From NCBI GenBank assembly GCA_900545555.1, contig UQZI01000018.1, forward strand, positions 1-31,108: a DNA stretch of 31,108 nucleotides. Reading direction: 5' to 3'. How positions within the stretch are numbered: the first letter of the stretch is position 1; each line of letters begins with the position of its first letter. Under the pieces are notes generated by a model. It saw only the letters and a list, made by a program, of their open reading frames with translations, ran no database searches and was not told where the DNA came from. The DNA comes from an uncultured Collinsella sp. (GTDB taxonomy: Bacteria > Actinomycetota > Coriobacteriia > Coriobacteriales > Coriobacteriaceae). A program made the position numbers and the translations under genes. Of the stretch, positions 22,673 to 30,365 are shown in pieces.

Positions 22673-23986
22673 ATGAAGCTCACTATAGAATCGATGACCT
22701 ACGGCACCGACGGGCTGGCGCACGCCGACAACGGCAAGGCCGTCTTTGTGCAGGGCGCCGTGGCAGGCGACGCCGTCGAGGCCGAGGTCGTACAGGACGG
22801 CAAGTCGTTCATGCGCGCCCGCACGACCGAGATTCTGGAGCCGAGCCCCGATCGCATTCAGCCCCCCTGCCCCTTCGTTGGCATCTGCGGCGGTTGTTCG
22901 TGGGGCAATCTCTCACGCACGGCACAGCTCGCCGCCAAGGAGCAAAACCTGCGCTCCACGCTCGAGCGCATCGGCAAGTTCGCTCCTGAGCAGGTCGATG
23001 AGTTGGTACAGCCCATCTGCCACACCAAGGACGACTGGGGCTACCGCAATAAAATCGAGCTCGAATCGACCGTCGTCAACGGTCGCGTGCGCCTTGGCAT
23101 GCACGGTGTCGACCCCAGCAAAATCGTGACCGTCGATGCGTGCCCGCTGTTCGATAAGCGCTTCCCGAAGGCGCTCAAATCGGTCGTCGGCGCACTCAAC
23201 TATCTAAGCGGCAGCCATGACTTGGGACTCGAACGCGTGGGCATTCGTGCATCGCGCCGTACCAAGGCACTCGAGGTCGCACTCTGGACGCCTACAGGCT
23301 CTTTTCCGCGCTCGCAGGTCTCCCGCGTGCTGGCGGACGCCGCTCATCCCACGAGCATCGTGCGCGTGATGAGCAAGGGCGAAAAGAAGGCCCGCCGTGT
23401 CTCCAAGGTCGAAATGCTCGCCGGAGAGGGCTCATGGACCGAGAATATCGCCGAGGGTCAGATGCGCTTGTCTGCCCCGTCTTTTTTCCAGGTCAACACC
23501 AAGGGTGCCGAGATTTTGATCGAGCTTGTCATGGAAGCGCTCGACCCGCAGGAAGACGAGCTTGCCGTAGACCTGTACTGCGGTGCCGGCACCTTTACCC
23601 TGCCGCTCGCCCGCCGCTGCGACTTTGTCGCCGCCGTCGAGGCCTACGGCCCCGCCGTGCGCGATCTACGCCGTAACCTAGAGATCAACAAGCTTGATAA
23701 CGTCGACGTCATTGGCGGAGACGCGGTGCGCGAGTTCCCCGACCAGGATGCCGACGTCTTGGTGGTCGACCCGCCGCGCGCAGGTCTCGCCCCCGAGGCG
23801 ATCGACCTTATCGCCAGCACGAGTGCTCGCGATGTCGCCTACGTGAGCTGCGACCCGGCCACCCTGGCGCGCGATCTCAAACGCTTTGTCGAAGAAGGCA
23901 CCTTCTCCCCCGTAAAGATCACGCCGGTCGACCTGTTCCCGCAAACCTTCCACTGCGAAACGGTCGTCCACCTCAAGCGCAACTAG
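22673..23986 (+). CDS. 23S rRNA (uracil-C5)-methyltransferase, RlmD/TrmA family
   Basis: SAM-dependent enzyme that methylates uracil C5 in RNA, most likely 23S rRNA. 437 residues. An N-terminal TRAM domain (residues 1-~55) is followed by an iron-sulfur cluster set Cys66, Cys72, Cys75 and Cys157. The Rossmann-type methyltransferase domain shows DLYCGAGTFTLPLA, VVDPPRAGL and the catalytic Cys393 in VSCDPATLARDL. The cluster and TRAM point to the RlmD/RlmCD side rather than TrmA, but the exact uridine cannot be read from sequence. The start is the ATG after AGGGAT; two earlier in-frame ATGs lack a ribosome site. It follows the ppk terminator with its own possible promoter. Confidence 0.9.
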   Translation: MKLTIESMTYGTDGLAHADNGKAVFVQGAVAGDAVEAEVVQDGKSFMRARTTEILEPSPDRIQPPCPFVGICGGCSWGNLSRTAQLAAKEQNLRSTLERIGKFAPEQVDELVQPICHTKDDWGYRNKIELESTVVNGRVRLGMHGVDPSKIVTVDACPLFDKRFPKALKSVVGALNYLSGSHDLGLERVGIRASRRTKALEVALWTPTGSFPRSQVSRVLADAAHPTSIVRVMSKGEKKARRVSKVEMLAGEGSWTENIAEGQMRLSAPSFFQVNTKGAEILIELVMEALDPQEDELAVDLYCGAGTFTLPLARRCDFVAAVEAYGPAVRDLRRNLEINKLDNVDVIGGDAVREFPDQDADVLVVDPPRAGLAPEAIDLIASTSARDVAYVSCDPATLARDLKRFVEEGTFSPVKITPVDLFPQTFHCETVVHLKRN

Positions 23987-24022
23987 ACTGTTTGCCCAAG
24001 ACCACGCCCGATGATTTTCTGA

Positions 24023-24070
24023 GACGGGGATAAAAATAAATTTGCTCCGAATGATTATTTAATCCCCGTC
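24023..24070. repeat. Long imperfect hairpin after the methyltransferase gene
   Basis: GACGGGGAT (24023-24031) pairs with ATCCCCGTC (24062-24070) and the A/T-rich inner arms pair imperfectly. It may act as terminator, though no T-run follows, or be a short intergenic repeat. It directly abuts the IS remnant. Confidence 0.55.
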
Positions 24071-24077
24071 CCGAAAT

Positions 24078-24491
24078 TGAACCGCCCCCCATTTCTTGAA
24101 CATTAGAAATGGGGGCTTCTTTATGGACGGGAGAGTCAGGCTCGACGCCACGCTGAGGACTCTTGCAGCAGAGCTTTGCGACAGGGGGTACGGGCGCGCC
24201 GAAGGCCGGCGGGAGGCCGAAGGGTGTCCGTACCCGGCCGGGGCCGGCGGCGTGCGGGGGCAAGCTCATGCGACGGAGCTGCTGCCCGGGCGCCTGAAGG
24301 ACGAGTTCTACAGGAACCGGACGTGGCGGAGCTTCGAGGAGTTCAAGCGGGACCTCGAAGCCTATACCGTTCACTGGAACAAGGGGAGGCGGGTTAAGCA
24401 AAAGGGACTGACCCCGGAGGAGTTCCGGAATCAGTCCCCATGTGCGGCATAGGCCGCTAATTGACTCGTCCAAGTTTCGGGGCTCAGTTCA
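24078..24491 (+). mobile_element. IS3-family remnant, internally deleted
   Basis: The ends are imperfect 23-bp terminal inverted repeats (24078-24100 and 24469-24491), 15 of 23 matching, starting TGAAC and ending GTTCA as is typical of IS3 elements. Total length is 414 bp instead of ~1.2-1.5 kb. The left end also folds into CCCCCATTTCT/AGAAATGGGGG. No target-site duplication is evident. Confidence 0.8.
24123..24452 (+). pseudogene. Transposase fragment, IS3 family (IS150-like)
   Basis: An open frame of 109 residues fuses a short N-terminal piece, probably from the helix-turn-helix subunit, to the C-terminal end of the DDE integrase domain. The C-terminal ~55 residues (GRLKDEFYRNRTWRSFEEF, then YTVHWNKGRRVKQKGLTPEEF) are unmistakable for this family. 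The DDE aspartates and most of the catalytic core are missing; only the region of the final catalytic Glu remains, so the product cannot transpose. The element could still be mobilised in trans if a full relative exists elsewhere. The frame has stayed open after the deletion, possibly by chance in such GC-rich DNA. Confidence 0.8.
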
Positions 24492-24538
24492 TTTCAGCGC
24501 CGCCCGAGAAAGCTAAACGCCTTCTGGCAGGTTGTCCC

Positions 24539-24573
24539 GGGCCGAGGGCGGCCACCTTGATCGCCCTCGGCCC
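24539..24573 (-). terminator. Candidate terminator of the beta-glucoside operon
   Basis: A 12-bp perfect GC stem (24539-24550 with 24562-24573) lies 55 bases after the PTS gene stop. No T-tract follows on the minus strand, so a role as 3'-end barrier is inferred. Confidence 0.5.
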
Positions 24574-24627
24574 TCACCCACCTCAACTGCTCCTCAATTA
24601 CATAGAGCTGGTCGAAAAGAGCGCAGG

Positions 24628-26076
24628 CTAGCGGGCGCCCTCCTCATCGTCGTTGGGCCGGTAGGTGATAAACTCGATAACAAAGGCCAGGACGGCAGAG
24701 ACGAGCGAGGCGATGATCGCGAAGATCATGTGGGAGATCCCGGCGCCACCAGGGGTCCCGTCGATGAAGTTGAGCAGGTTGAAGACGCCGAGGCCGCCCG
24801 AGATGTACATGAGGGCGCCCGTCATTCCCACGATGGCGCCGCCCACGGCGGAGCTCAGGCATGCCACGACGAACGCGCGCTTGTTGGGCAGGGCGATGCC
24901 GTAGATGCCAGGCTCGGTGACGCCGAAGAAGAAGGCGGAGATCATCGCGGGAAGGGCGATGCCGCGGAAGCGCTCGTCCTTGTTTCTGAGGTACATGGCA
25001 AAGATGACCGCTCCGAGCGCGAACCCGTGGCCGATGGTGGCGGCGAGCACGCTGTCGTGGCCGAGGGTGTTCAGGTTCATGATGGAGATGGGGATGAGGC
25101 TCCAGTGGAAGCCGAAGATGACGAGGCACATCCACAGTCCGCCGACCAGGGCGCTGCCCAGGACGGAACCAACCACGGGGAGCTGGAAGATGAACGAGAA
25201 CGCCGCGCTCAGCAGGTTGGTGATGAGGGTGGCCACCGGGCCGATGACGAGGTAGCCCAAGACGATGGAGACCGTCATCGTGGCGAGCGGGACGAGGAAC
25301 ATCTTGAGCGCAACCGGCATCCAGCTCTTGAGCCAGCGCTCAAGGATAGAGCCGAACCACACCATGAGAAGGACGGGGATCACCGAGCTCACGTAGCCGG
25401 ACACGGGCATGATGATGGGGAGCCCGAGGGCGGTGGCGTACCACGAGAACGTGCCGGCCACGCCGAGGTCGATGCTGCCGAGCGCCTCGCCCGAGGTCAG
25501 GGCGACCATCGTCGGGTAGAGGAGCGCCACGCCGATTGCCACGCCGGTGAACTCGTTCATGCGGAACTTGCGCGCGGCACTGAACGCCAGGGCGACGGGG
25601 AGGAAGTAGAAGAAGCCGTCAGCCACGGTGTAGAGCAGCGTGTAGAGGCCGTCGTTTGCAAAGGCCGGGACGAAGTAGGTGATGAGGGCAAGCAGTCCCT
25701 TCATGATGCCTGCGGCGGCAAGCGGTCCCAGGATGGGCTGGAAGATGCCAGAGATGAGGTCGATGACGACGGAGGCAACGGTCTTATCGCCCTGGGGCTC
25801 GTCGTCGGCGCTTGCGCCGCTCGAGAAGTTGCCGGCCTCCAGGACCGCGTCGTAGACGTCCTCGACGATGTTACCCACGACCACCTGGTACTGGCCGTTG
25901 GCCTGGATGACCTGGATAACACCCTTGAGGGCCTCGATCTTGGCCGTGTTGGCGCGGGACTCGTCCTTGAGCTTGAAGCGCACGCGCGTGATGCAGTGCG
26001 CGACGCTGGCGACGTTCTCTGTGCCGCCTACGTTCTCGAGTGTGGATCTGGCCAGATTGTCGTATTTTTCAGCCAT
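24628..26076 (-). CDS. PTS beta-glucoside transporter, EIIBC
   Basis: Imports and phosphorylates beta-glucosides at the membrane. 482 residues: an EIIB domain (residues 1-~85) with the phosphoryl-accepting Cys28 in SVAHCITRVRF, then an EIIC domain with ~10 membrane segments and the family motifs GFHWSLIPI and FGVTEPGIYGIALP. The usual C-terminal EIIA domain of BglF/BglP (~625 residues) is absent, so EIIA must come from another protein. AAGGAG lies 6 bases before the ATG. It is 31 bases downstream of the phospho-beta-glucosidase gene and surely in the same operon. No BglG/LicT-type antiterminator gene or clear RAT site is visible. The exact sugar is unknown; a beta-glucoside such as cellobiose, salicin or arbutin is likely. 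Confidence 0.92.
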   Translation of the reverse strand: MAEKYDNLARSTLENVGGTENVASVAHCITRVRFKLKDESRANTAKIEALKGVIQVIQANGQYQVVVGNIVEDVYDAVLEAGNFSSGASADDEPQGDKTVASVVIDLISGIFQPILGPLAAAGIMKGLLALITYFVPAFANDGLYTLLYTVADGFFYFLPVALAFSAARKFRMNEFTGVAIGVALLYPTMVALTSGEALGSIDLGVAGTFSWYATALGLPIIMPVSGYVSSVIPVLLMVWFGSILERWLKSWMPVALKMFLVPLATMTVSIVLGYLVIGPVATLITNLLSAAFSFIFQLPVVGSVLGSALVGGLWMCLVIFGFHWSLIPISIMNLNTLGHDSVLAATIGHGFALGAVIFAMYLRNKDERFRGIALPAMISAFFFGVTEPGIYGIALPNKRAFVVACLSSAVGGAIVGMTGALMYISGGLGVFNLLNFIDGTPGGAGISHMIFAIIASLVSAVLAFVIEFITYRPNDDEEGAR

Positions 26077-26107
26077 TATTTTCTCCTTAGCGATATTGCC
26101 CGGGCGG

Positions 26108-27538
26108 CTAGCCCAGGTCGCCTCCGTTGGTGGCGATGGCCTGTTGGTACCAGTAGAAGCTCTTCTTGCGCCTGCGCTCGAGCGTGCCGTTGCCCAGGTT
26201 GTCGCGGTCCACGTAGATGAAGCCGTAGCGCTTCTCCATCTCGCCGGAGCCCGCGCTCACGAGGTCGATCGGCCCCCAGGTGGTGTAGCCGAGCATCTCG
26301 ACGCCGTCCTGCTCGATGGCGTCGCGCATGGCCTCGATGTGCTCGCGCAGGTAGGCGATGCGGTAGTCGTCCTCGATCGTGCCGTCGGGAAGCACCTCGT
26401 CATAGGCGCCGAGGCCGTTCTCCACCACAAAGAGCGGCTTCTGGTAGCGGTCCCAGAGGTCGTTGATCGTGATGCGGAACCCCAGCGGGTCGATGACCCA
26501 GCCCCAGTCGCTCGTGCGCACGTAGGGGTTCTCCACGCCGGCGAAGGCGTTGCCCTCGGCGACGCCGCCCACGGAGTCGGGGTCGCCCGCGGTGCAGCGC
26601 GAGGAGTAGTAGCTAAACGAGATGAAGTCGACGGTGTTCTCCGCAAGGATGCGCTCGTCCTCGGCGGTCATGCCCACGTCGATGCCCTCGCGCTCGAGCA
26701 TCTTGAGCGCGTAGCCGGGGTAGCGACCGCGCGCCTGCACGTCCACGAAGAAGAGGTCCTCCTGGTTCTTGACCTGCGCCGCGCGAACGTCCTCGGGACG
26801 ACAGGAGTAGGGGTAGTAGCTTCCCGCGGCGAGCATGCAGCCCACCTTGTTCTCCGGATCGACCTCGTGGGCGATCTTGGTGGCCCAGGCGCTCGCCACG
26901 AGCTCGTTGTGCGCGGCGCGGTACTCGGCCTCGCGGGCATTCTCCCCGGGCTCGAGGACGATGCCGGCACCCATGAAGGGACGGTGCAAGATCATGTTCA
27001 TCTCGTTGAACGTGATCCACCAGCGCACGAGGCCGCGGTAGCGGTTGAAGAGCACCGTCACAAGCCGCTTGTAGAGCTCGATAAGGGTGCGGTTTCGCCA
27101 GGCGCCGTACTTCTTGACGAGGTGGATGGGGCAGTCGAAGTGCGTGATGGTCACGAGGGGCTCGATCCCGTGCTCGCGGCAGCAGCGGAACACGTCCTCG
27201 TAGAAAGCGAGCCCGGCCTCGTTGGGCTCCTCCTCGTCGCCATTGGGGAAGATGCGGCTCCAGGCGATGGAGAGGCGAAAGACCTTAAAGCCCATCTCCG
27301 CGAAGAGGGCTATGTCCTCGCGGTAGTGGTGGTAGAAGTCGATGCCCGTCTGGGCCGGGTAGTAGTACCCGGGCTCGAAGTCGAGCATGCGCCTCAGGCC
27401 GCGGCTTACGTCGTTGCGCTCCGGCCCGTGTGGGATGACGTCGACGTTGGCAAGGCCGCGGCCGCCCTCGTCATAACCTCCCTCGCATTGGTTGGCGGCG
27501 GTGGCTCCTCCCCAAAGGAACCCTTTTGGAAATGGCAT
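26108..27538 (-). CDS. 6-phospho-beta-glucosidase, GH1
   Basis: Hydrolyses the phosphorylated beta-glucoside delivered by the adjacent PTS, giving glucose 6-phosphate and the aglycone or glucose. 476 residues, normal for GH1. The acid/base Glu179 is in TFNEMN and the nucleophile Glu373 in VVENGLG; the N-terminal FLWGGATAANQCEGG is diagnostic. The start is the ATG 4 bases after AAGGAGG. It is first of the two-gene bgl pair, with a possible -10 TATAAA in the 123-bp gap upstream. Phospho-specificity is inferred from the PTS partner. Confidence 0.94.
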   Translation of the reverse strand: MPFPKGFLWGGATAANQCEGGYDEGGRGLANVDVIPHGPERNDVSRGLRRMLDFEPGYYYPAQTGIDFYHHYREDIALFAEMGFKVFRLSIAWSRIFPNGDEEEPNEAGLAFYEDVFRCCREHGIEPLVTITHFDCPIHLVKKYGAWRNRTLIELYKRLVTVLFNRYRGLVRWWITFNEMNMILHRPFMGAGIVLEPGENAREAEYRAAHNELVASAWATKIAHEVDPENKVGCMLAAGSYYPYSCRPEDVRAAQVKNQEDLFFVDVQARGRYPGYALKMLEREGIDVGMTAEDERILAENTVDFISFSYYSSRCTAGDPDSVGGVAEGNAFAGVENPYVRTSDWGWVIDPLGFRITINDLWDRYQKPLFVVENGLGAYDEVLPDGTIEDDYRIAYLREHIEAMRDAIEQDGVEMLGYTTWGPIDLVSAGSGEMEKRYGFIYVDRDNLGNGTLERRRKKSFYWYQQAIATNGGDLG

Positions 27539-27661
27539 GGTGCCTCCTTCTCTCTGGCGCCCCCCATCTCTGCGGGGGACGCTTTATAACGTCCTTGCGA
27601 CCTCACGCGCCGGGCCCGTGGCCCTTTCCCTGATGCGCGCGGGCCGCCCGTGAAGGGGTGA

Positions 27662-28642
27662 CTAGCTGACGGCTTGTCCTGCGGCGACGCGACGTGCCTC
27701 CCGGCCTCCAAGCAGGGAGGGGACCTGTGCCAGGCACACGCCGGCGAGGATGATGGCGACGCCCAGCCACTCGACGACGCCGAGCGGCTCGCCGAGGACG
27801 ATCATGGCGATGAGCAGGCCGGCGGGGAGTTCCGCGGCGGCCATGACAGTGGAGAGGCCTGCGGGCAGGTGCGGAGAGCCCATGCCGAAGAGCAGGACCG
27901 GGCAGAGCATGCCAAAGAAGCCGGCGATGACGGCAAAGGGCAGGATGCCCTGGGCGAGGACGCCCGAGACGACGTAGTCCGGGCATACCGTGAGCGACAT
28001 GACCACGGAGCCCGCGCATACGATGACGCCACGCTGCTCGAACGAGCACGGGGCCTCGACCTTGCCGGAGAGGGTGACAAAGAGGGAGCAGGACACGGCC
28101 GCCCCCAGCGCGCAGAGCAGGGCCACGGGGTCGTACCCGGTGATGCCGGTCCTGTAAACGCCGCTGGCGAACACCGTTCCGAAGACGATGACCAGGGCGG
28201 AGACCACTTGGAGGACCCTCGGCGGTCGGCGCGTCATGACGGTCTGCCACAGGAGCCCCAGCCACGTGAACTGGAAGAGGAGCGTGAGCGCCACCGGGGC
28301 GGGCAGCACGCTCATGGCGTAGCAGTAGAGGATTGAGGTGAGGCAGGTGAGGGCTCCCAGGCCCATGAGCTTGAGGGCGAGCTTCCAGCCCACGCGCTGC
28401 CAGCGGTGCCCGAGTGCGTGCCCTGCGAGCGTGGCGAGGGCGAAGAAGAGGCAGCCGAACCACGCCTGGCTCGCCACCACCTGTGCCGAGGTGAAGCTCG
28501 CGGCGTAGGCGAGCTTGTAGGTCGTGGCCATCGCGCCGTAGCAGGCGCCGCCCGCAAAGACCTGGAGCGCCGCCTTGGCCTGTCCCGCGCCCGTGGCTCC
28601 TGCCCCGGCGGCCTGTTGCTTGATTGTGTTTGTTCCTGCCAT
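27662..28642 (-). CDS. DMT-superfamily (EamA-like) transporter
   Basis: 326 residues with ten predicted membrane helices in two EamA-type repeats; typical pieces are ASQAWFGCLFFALATLAG, YCYAMSVLPAPVALTLLFQF and AAAELPAGLLIAMIVLGEPL near the C-terminus. DMT exporters move amino acids, nucleotides or drugs; the substrate cannot be read here. The start is the ATG 4 bases after AAGGGAG; a longer in-frame reading would cross the leader terminator and is rejected. The N-terminus carries ~25 Ala/Gly/Gln-rich residues before the first helix. Expression is probably controlled by the attenuator-like leader upstream, whose ligand would likely be the transported compound. Confidence 0.85.
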   Translation of the reverse strand: MAGTNTIKQQAAGAGATGAGQAKAALQVFAGGACYGAMATTYKLAYAASFTSAQVVASQAWFGCLFFALATLAGHALGHRWQRVGWKLALKLMGLGALTCLTSILYCYAMSVLPAPVALTLLFQFTWLGLLWQTVMTRRPPRVLQVVSALVIVFGTVFASGVYRTGITGYDPVALLCALGAAVSCSLFVTLSGKVEAPCSFEQRGVIVCAGSVVMSLTVCPDYVVSGVLAQGILPFAVIAGFFGMLCPVLLFGMGSPHLPAGLSTVMAAAELPAGLLIAMIVLGEPLGVVEWLGVAIILAGVCLAQVPSLLGGREARRVAAGQAVS

Positions 28643-28759
28643 TAGGCTCCCTTCCGTCTGCTGTCTTGCAGATGCACGTCTCGTGCGTCTGTTCCCTGCA
28701 GTCGGAAGGTGGGCTCGTGCGGTCTTCTGGCGGTGCATGTGGTACCTGCTGCCAAGACG

Positions 28760-28842
28760 AAAAAAGCCACGCAACCGACTGCTCGGTTGCGTGGCAAAAA
28801 GGTGGCTAGCGCCCAGAAAAGTCCACGCGTTTTTAGACTGGG
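28760..28842 (-). promoter_or_regulatory. Attenuator or riboswitch-like leader of the DMT transporter
   Basis: On the minus strand, a 13-bp perfect terminator stem (28795-28783 with 28778-28766, loop of 4) is followed by T6 (28765-28760), 118 bases upstream of the transporter start. No minus-strand gene lies upstream that could need this terminator. The 5' end of the predicted RNA can form a stem CCCAG/CTGGG (28842-28838 with 28816-28812). Its loop holds GCGTGG (28828-28823), complementary to CCACGC in the terminator's 5' arm (28794-28789), hence a possible antiterminator. I do not recognise a known riboswitch class or a T-box motif. Confidence 0.6.
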
Positions 28843-28844
28843 AC

Positions 28845-28874
28845 AAAGTACTACAACAGGTGAGATTCCGTCAA
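28845..28874 (-). promoter_or_regulatory. Promoter of the DMT transporter leader
   Basis: -35 TTGACG (28874-28869), 18-bp spacer, -10 TACTTT (28850-28845). The transcript would start near 28838-28842, just at the 5' stem of the leader. Confidence 0.5.
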
Positions 28875-28960
28875 GAAAAAAAACCGAGGAAAAAAGTGAG
28901 CCTCTGCCCGCCGTACCTGTGGCGGTCGTTCCCCGAACGGGGCGGTGCTGTTGGGGACTG

Positions 28961-29015
28961 TCTCGATCTGTAACAGTTGGGGCTAGTTTTGGTCGATGGA
29001 TGTTACAGATTGAGA
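28961..29015. repeat. 14-bp inverted repeat (REP-like or operator)
   Basis: 28961-28974 and 29002-29015 are inverted copies with 13 of 14 matches; the core is ATCTGTAAC / GTTACAGAT, 27 bases apart. It lies in the divergent gap between the DMT transporter and the DJ-1 gene. The rest of this gap (28875-29080) shows purine runs but no gene. Confidence 0.55.
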
Positions 29016-29080
29016 TTGTTGAGGATGGGTGGGGGTAGCTAATTCGGACGGGGCTATTTTAAACATTGGGAAATCGAGCG

Positions 29081-29108
29081 TGGCAAGCGGAGGTCTTCGG
29101 GGTATAAG
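29081..29108 (+). promoter_or_regulatory. Candidate promoter of the DJ-1/maf unit
   Basis: TGGCAA (29081-29086), 16-bp spacer, TATAAG (29103-29108), 36 bases before the start codon. Confidence 0.4.
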
Positions 29109-29144
29109 ACGGCTAATTGTATGCCGCCTATGAAAGGAACCCTC

Positions 29145-29687
29145 ATGCCCAGCGTTGCCGTTCTCGCCGCCGATGGCTTTGAAACTATTGAATGCCTGAC
29201 CATGGTCGATGTCATGCGTCGCGGCGGCGTGCGCGCCACGCTTGTCTCGATCATGCCCACGCGCGAGGTCGTAAGCTCGCTGCAGATCCCCGTGACCTGC
29301 GATGCGCTCTTTGATGAGATCAATTTTGACGAGTACGACTGCGTCGTGCTGCCCGGCGGCCTGCCCGGTGCCACCAACCTGCGCGCCGACCAGCGCGTCT
29401 GCGACGTAGTCTGCGATTTCGCCGCGACCAAGCACGTTGCCGCCATCTGCGCCGCCCCGTTTATCCTGGGCGAGCTCGACCTGCTCGAGGGACGCCACGC
29501 CACGTGCTTCCCCGGCTTTGAGAAGAGCTTCCCCGAGGGCGCCTATACCGGCGACAAGGTCACGCACGACGGCAACATCATCACCGCCAGCGGCATGGCC
29601 CAGTCGCTCCCCTTTGCGCTTGAGCTGCTGCGCACGCTCGCCGGCGACAAGGCCGTCGAGAAGGTCGCCGAGGGCATTCAGCTATGA
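29145..29687 (+). CDS. DJ-1/PfpI-family protein (YajL/ThiJ-like)
   Basis: 180 residues. The DJ-1 signature is complete: Glu13 in AADGFETIE and the nucleophile-elbow Cys102 in AAICAAPFILG, with VVLPGGLPGA before it. Members act as redox-protection or glyoxalase/deglycase-type proteins; the biochemical role is debated. The start is the ATG 6 bases after AAAGGA; two upstream in-frame ATGs are worse placed. It shares a 4-base ATGA overlap with the maf gene, so the two are translationally coupled. Confidence 0.88.
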   Translation: MPSVAVLAADGFETIECLTMVDVMRRGGVRATLVSIMPTREVVSSLQIPVTCDALFDEINFDEYDCVVLPGGLPGATNLRADQRVCDVVCDFAATKHVAAICAAPFILGELDLLEGRHATCFPGFEKSFPEGAYTGDKVTHDGNIITASGMAQSLPFALELLRTLAGDKAVEKVAEGIQL

Positions 29688-30265
29688 TTTTGGCTTCGCA
29701 ATCACCGCGCCGCATCGAGTTGATGCGCGAGGCAGGCTATAACATTCGCGTGATTCCCGCAGATATCGACGAAACGCCTTTTGATGGCGAGGTCCCGCTT
29801 ACGCTCGTTGAACGCTTAGCACGCGCCAAAGCCGCCGCCGTTGCCGCCGAGCATGCCGAGCCCAACGAACTGACCGTCGCGGCCGATACTATTGTCACCT
29901 TTGACGGCCATATTTTGGGCAAGCCGGCAGACGGGGACGAGGCACGCACCATGCTCCGCGAGCTTTCGGGCCGCACGCACCAGGTCGCAACCGGCGTCTG
30001 CATCGTTAAAGCCGGCGACGCTACAGCTCCGCATGCCGCCGAGAGCCTGTCGTTTGTCGATGTGACCGACGTGACGTTCTATGAGCTTACCGAAGAGCAG
30101 ATCGAGCGCTATGTTGCCTCCGGCGAACCCATGGACAAGGCCGGGGCCTACGGCATCCAAGGCACAGGCGGCCGCATGCTTGTGCACGATATTTCGGGTG
30201 ACTTCTACAACGTGGTGGGCTTGCCCATCGCTCGCGTCGCACGCGCGATTCAAAAACTCTCGTAA
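29684..30265 (+). CDS. maf: Maf-family nucleotide pyrophosphatase
   Basis: Hydrolyses non-canonical or specific nucleoside triphosphates to monophosphates. 193 residues. Motifs: ILASQSPRRIELM at the N-terminus (SQSPRR variant of SASPRR), the catalytic Asp in VAADTIV, GKPADGDEARTMLRELSGRTHQVATGV, and DKAGAYGIQG. The first codon overlaps the DJ-1 stop. Pairing with a DJ-1 protein suggests a small damage-repair or house-cleaning unit, an inference. A stem-loop follows. Confidence 0.92.
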   Translation: MILASQSPRRIELMREAGYNIRVIPADIDETPFDGEVPLTLVERLARAKAAAVAAEHAEPNELTVAADTIVTFDGHILGKPADGDEARTMLRELSGRTHQVATGVCIVKAGDATAPHAAESLSFVDVTDVTFYELTEEQIERYVASGEPMDKAGAYGIQGTGGRMLVHDISGDFYNVVGLPIARVARAIQKLS

Positions 30266-30273
30266 TTGCATCT

Positions 30274-30296
30274 GGCGCTGGGTATCCCCCAGCGCC
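30274..30296 (+). terminator. Hairpin after maf
   Basis: A 9-bp perfect stem GGCGCTGGG/CCCAGCGCC with loop TATCC, 8 bases after the stop. Instead of a T-run it is followed by TACAATTT (30297-30304), which also looks like a -10 box for the next gene. Confidence 0.6.
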
Positions 30297-30326
30297 TACA
30301 ATTTCGGCGTACCGTACGGATCCCGA

Positions 30327-30343
30327 CCGGGCATAAGGCCCGG
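30327..30343 (+). repeat. Leader hairpin before the peptidase gene
   Basis: CCGGGC-ATAAG-GCCCGG ends 10 bases before the AGGAG ribosome site of the P1-family peptidase. Confidence 0.4.
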
Positions 30344-30365
30344 CGGAAAACCGATAGGAGAAAAC

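Noticed and set aside
24352..24376. CCGTTCACTGG inside the IS3 remnant as another arcA-type regulator site
   Set aside because: Single half-site inside coding sequence, with no partner at 21 bp.
24532..26220. A 562-residue plus-strand open frame opposite the PTS gene
   Set aside because: Antisense shadow of the EIIBC gene; highly charged with no domain.
28643..28846. N-terminal extension of the DMT transporter through the leader
   Set aside because: It would begin at TTG without a ribosome site and translate through the perfect terminator stem; AAGGGAG marks the ATG at 28642.
28642..28874. T-box or guanidine riboswitch in the DMT leader
   Set aside because: No T-box sequence of the AGGGTGGNACCGCG type and no pair of ACGR loops were found.
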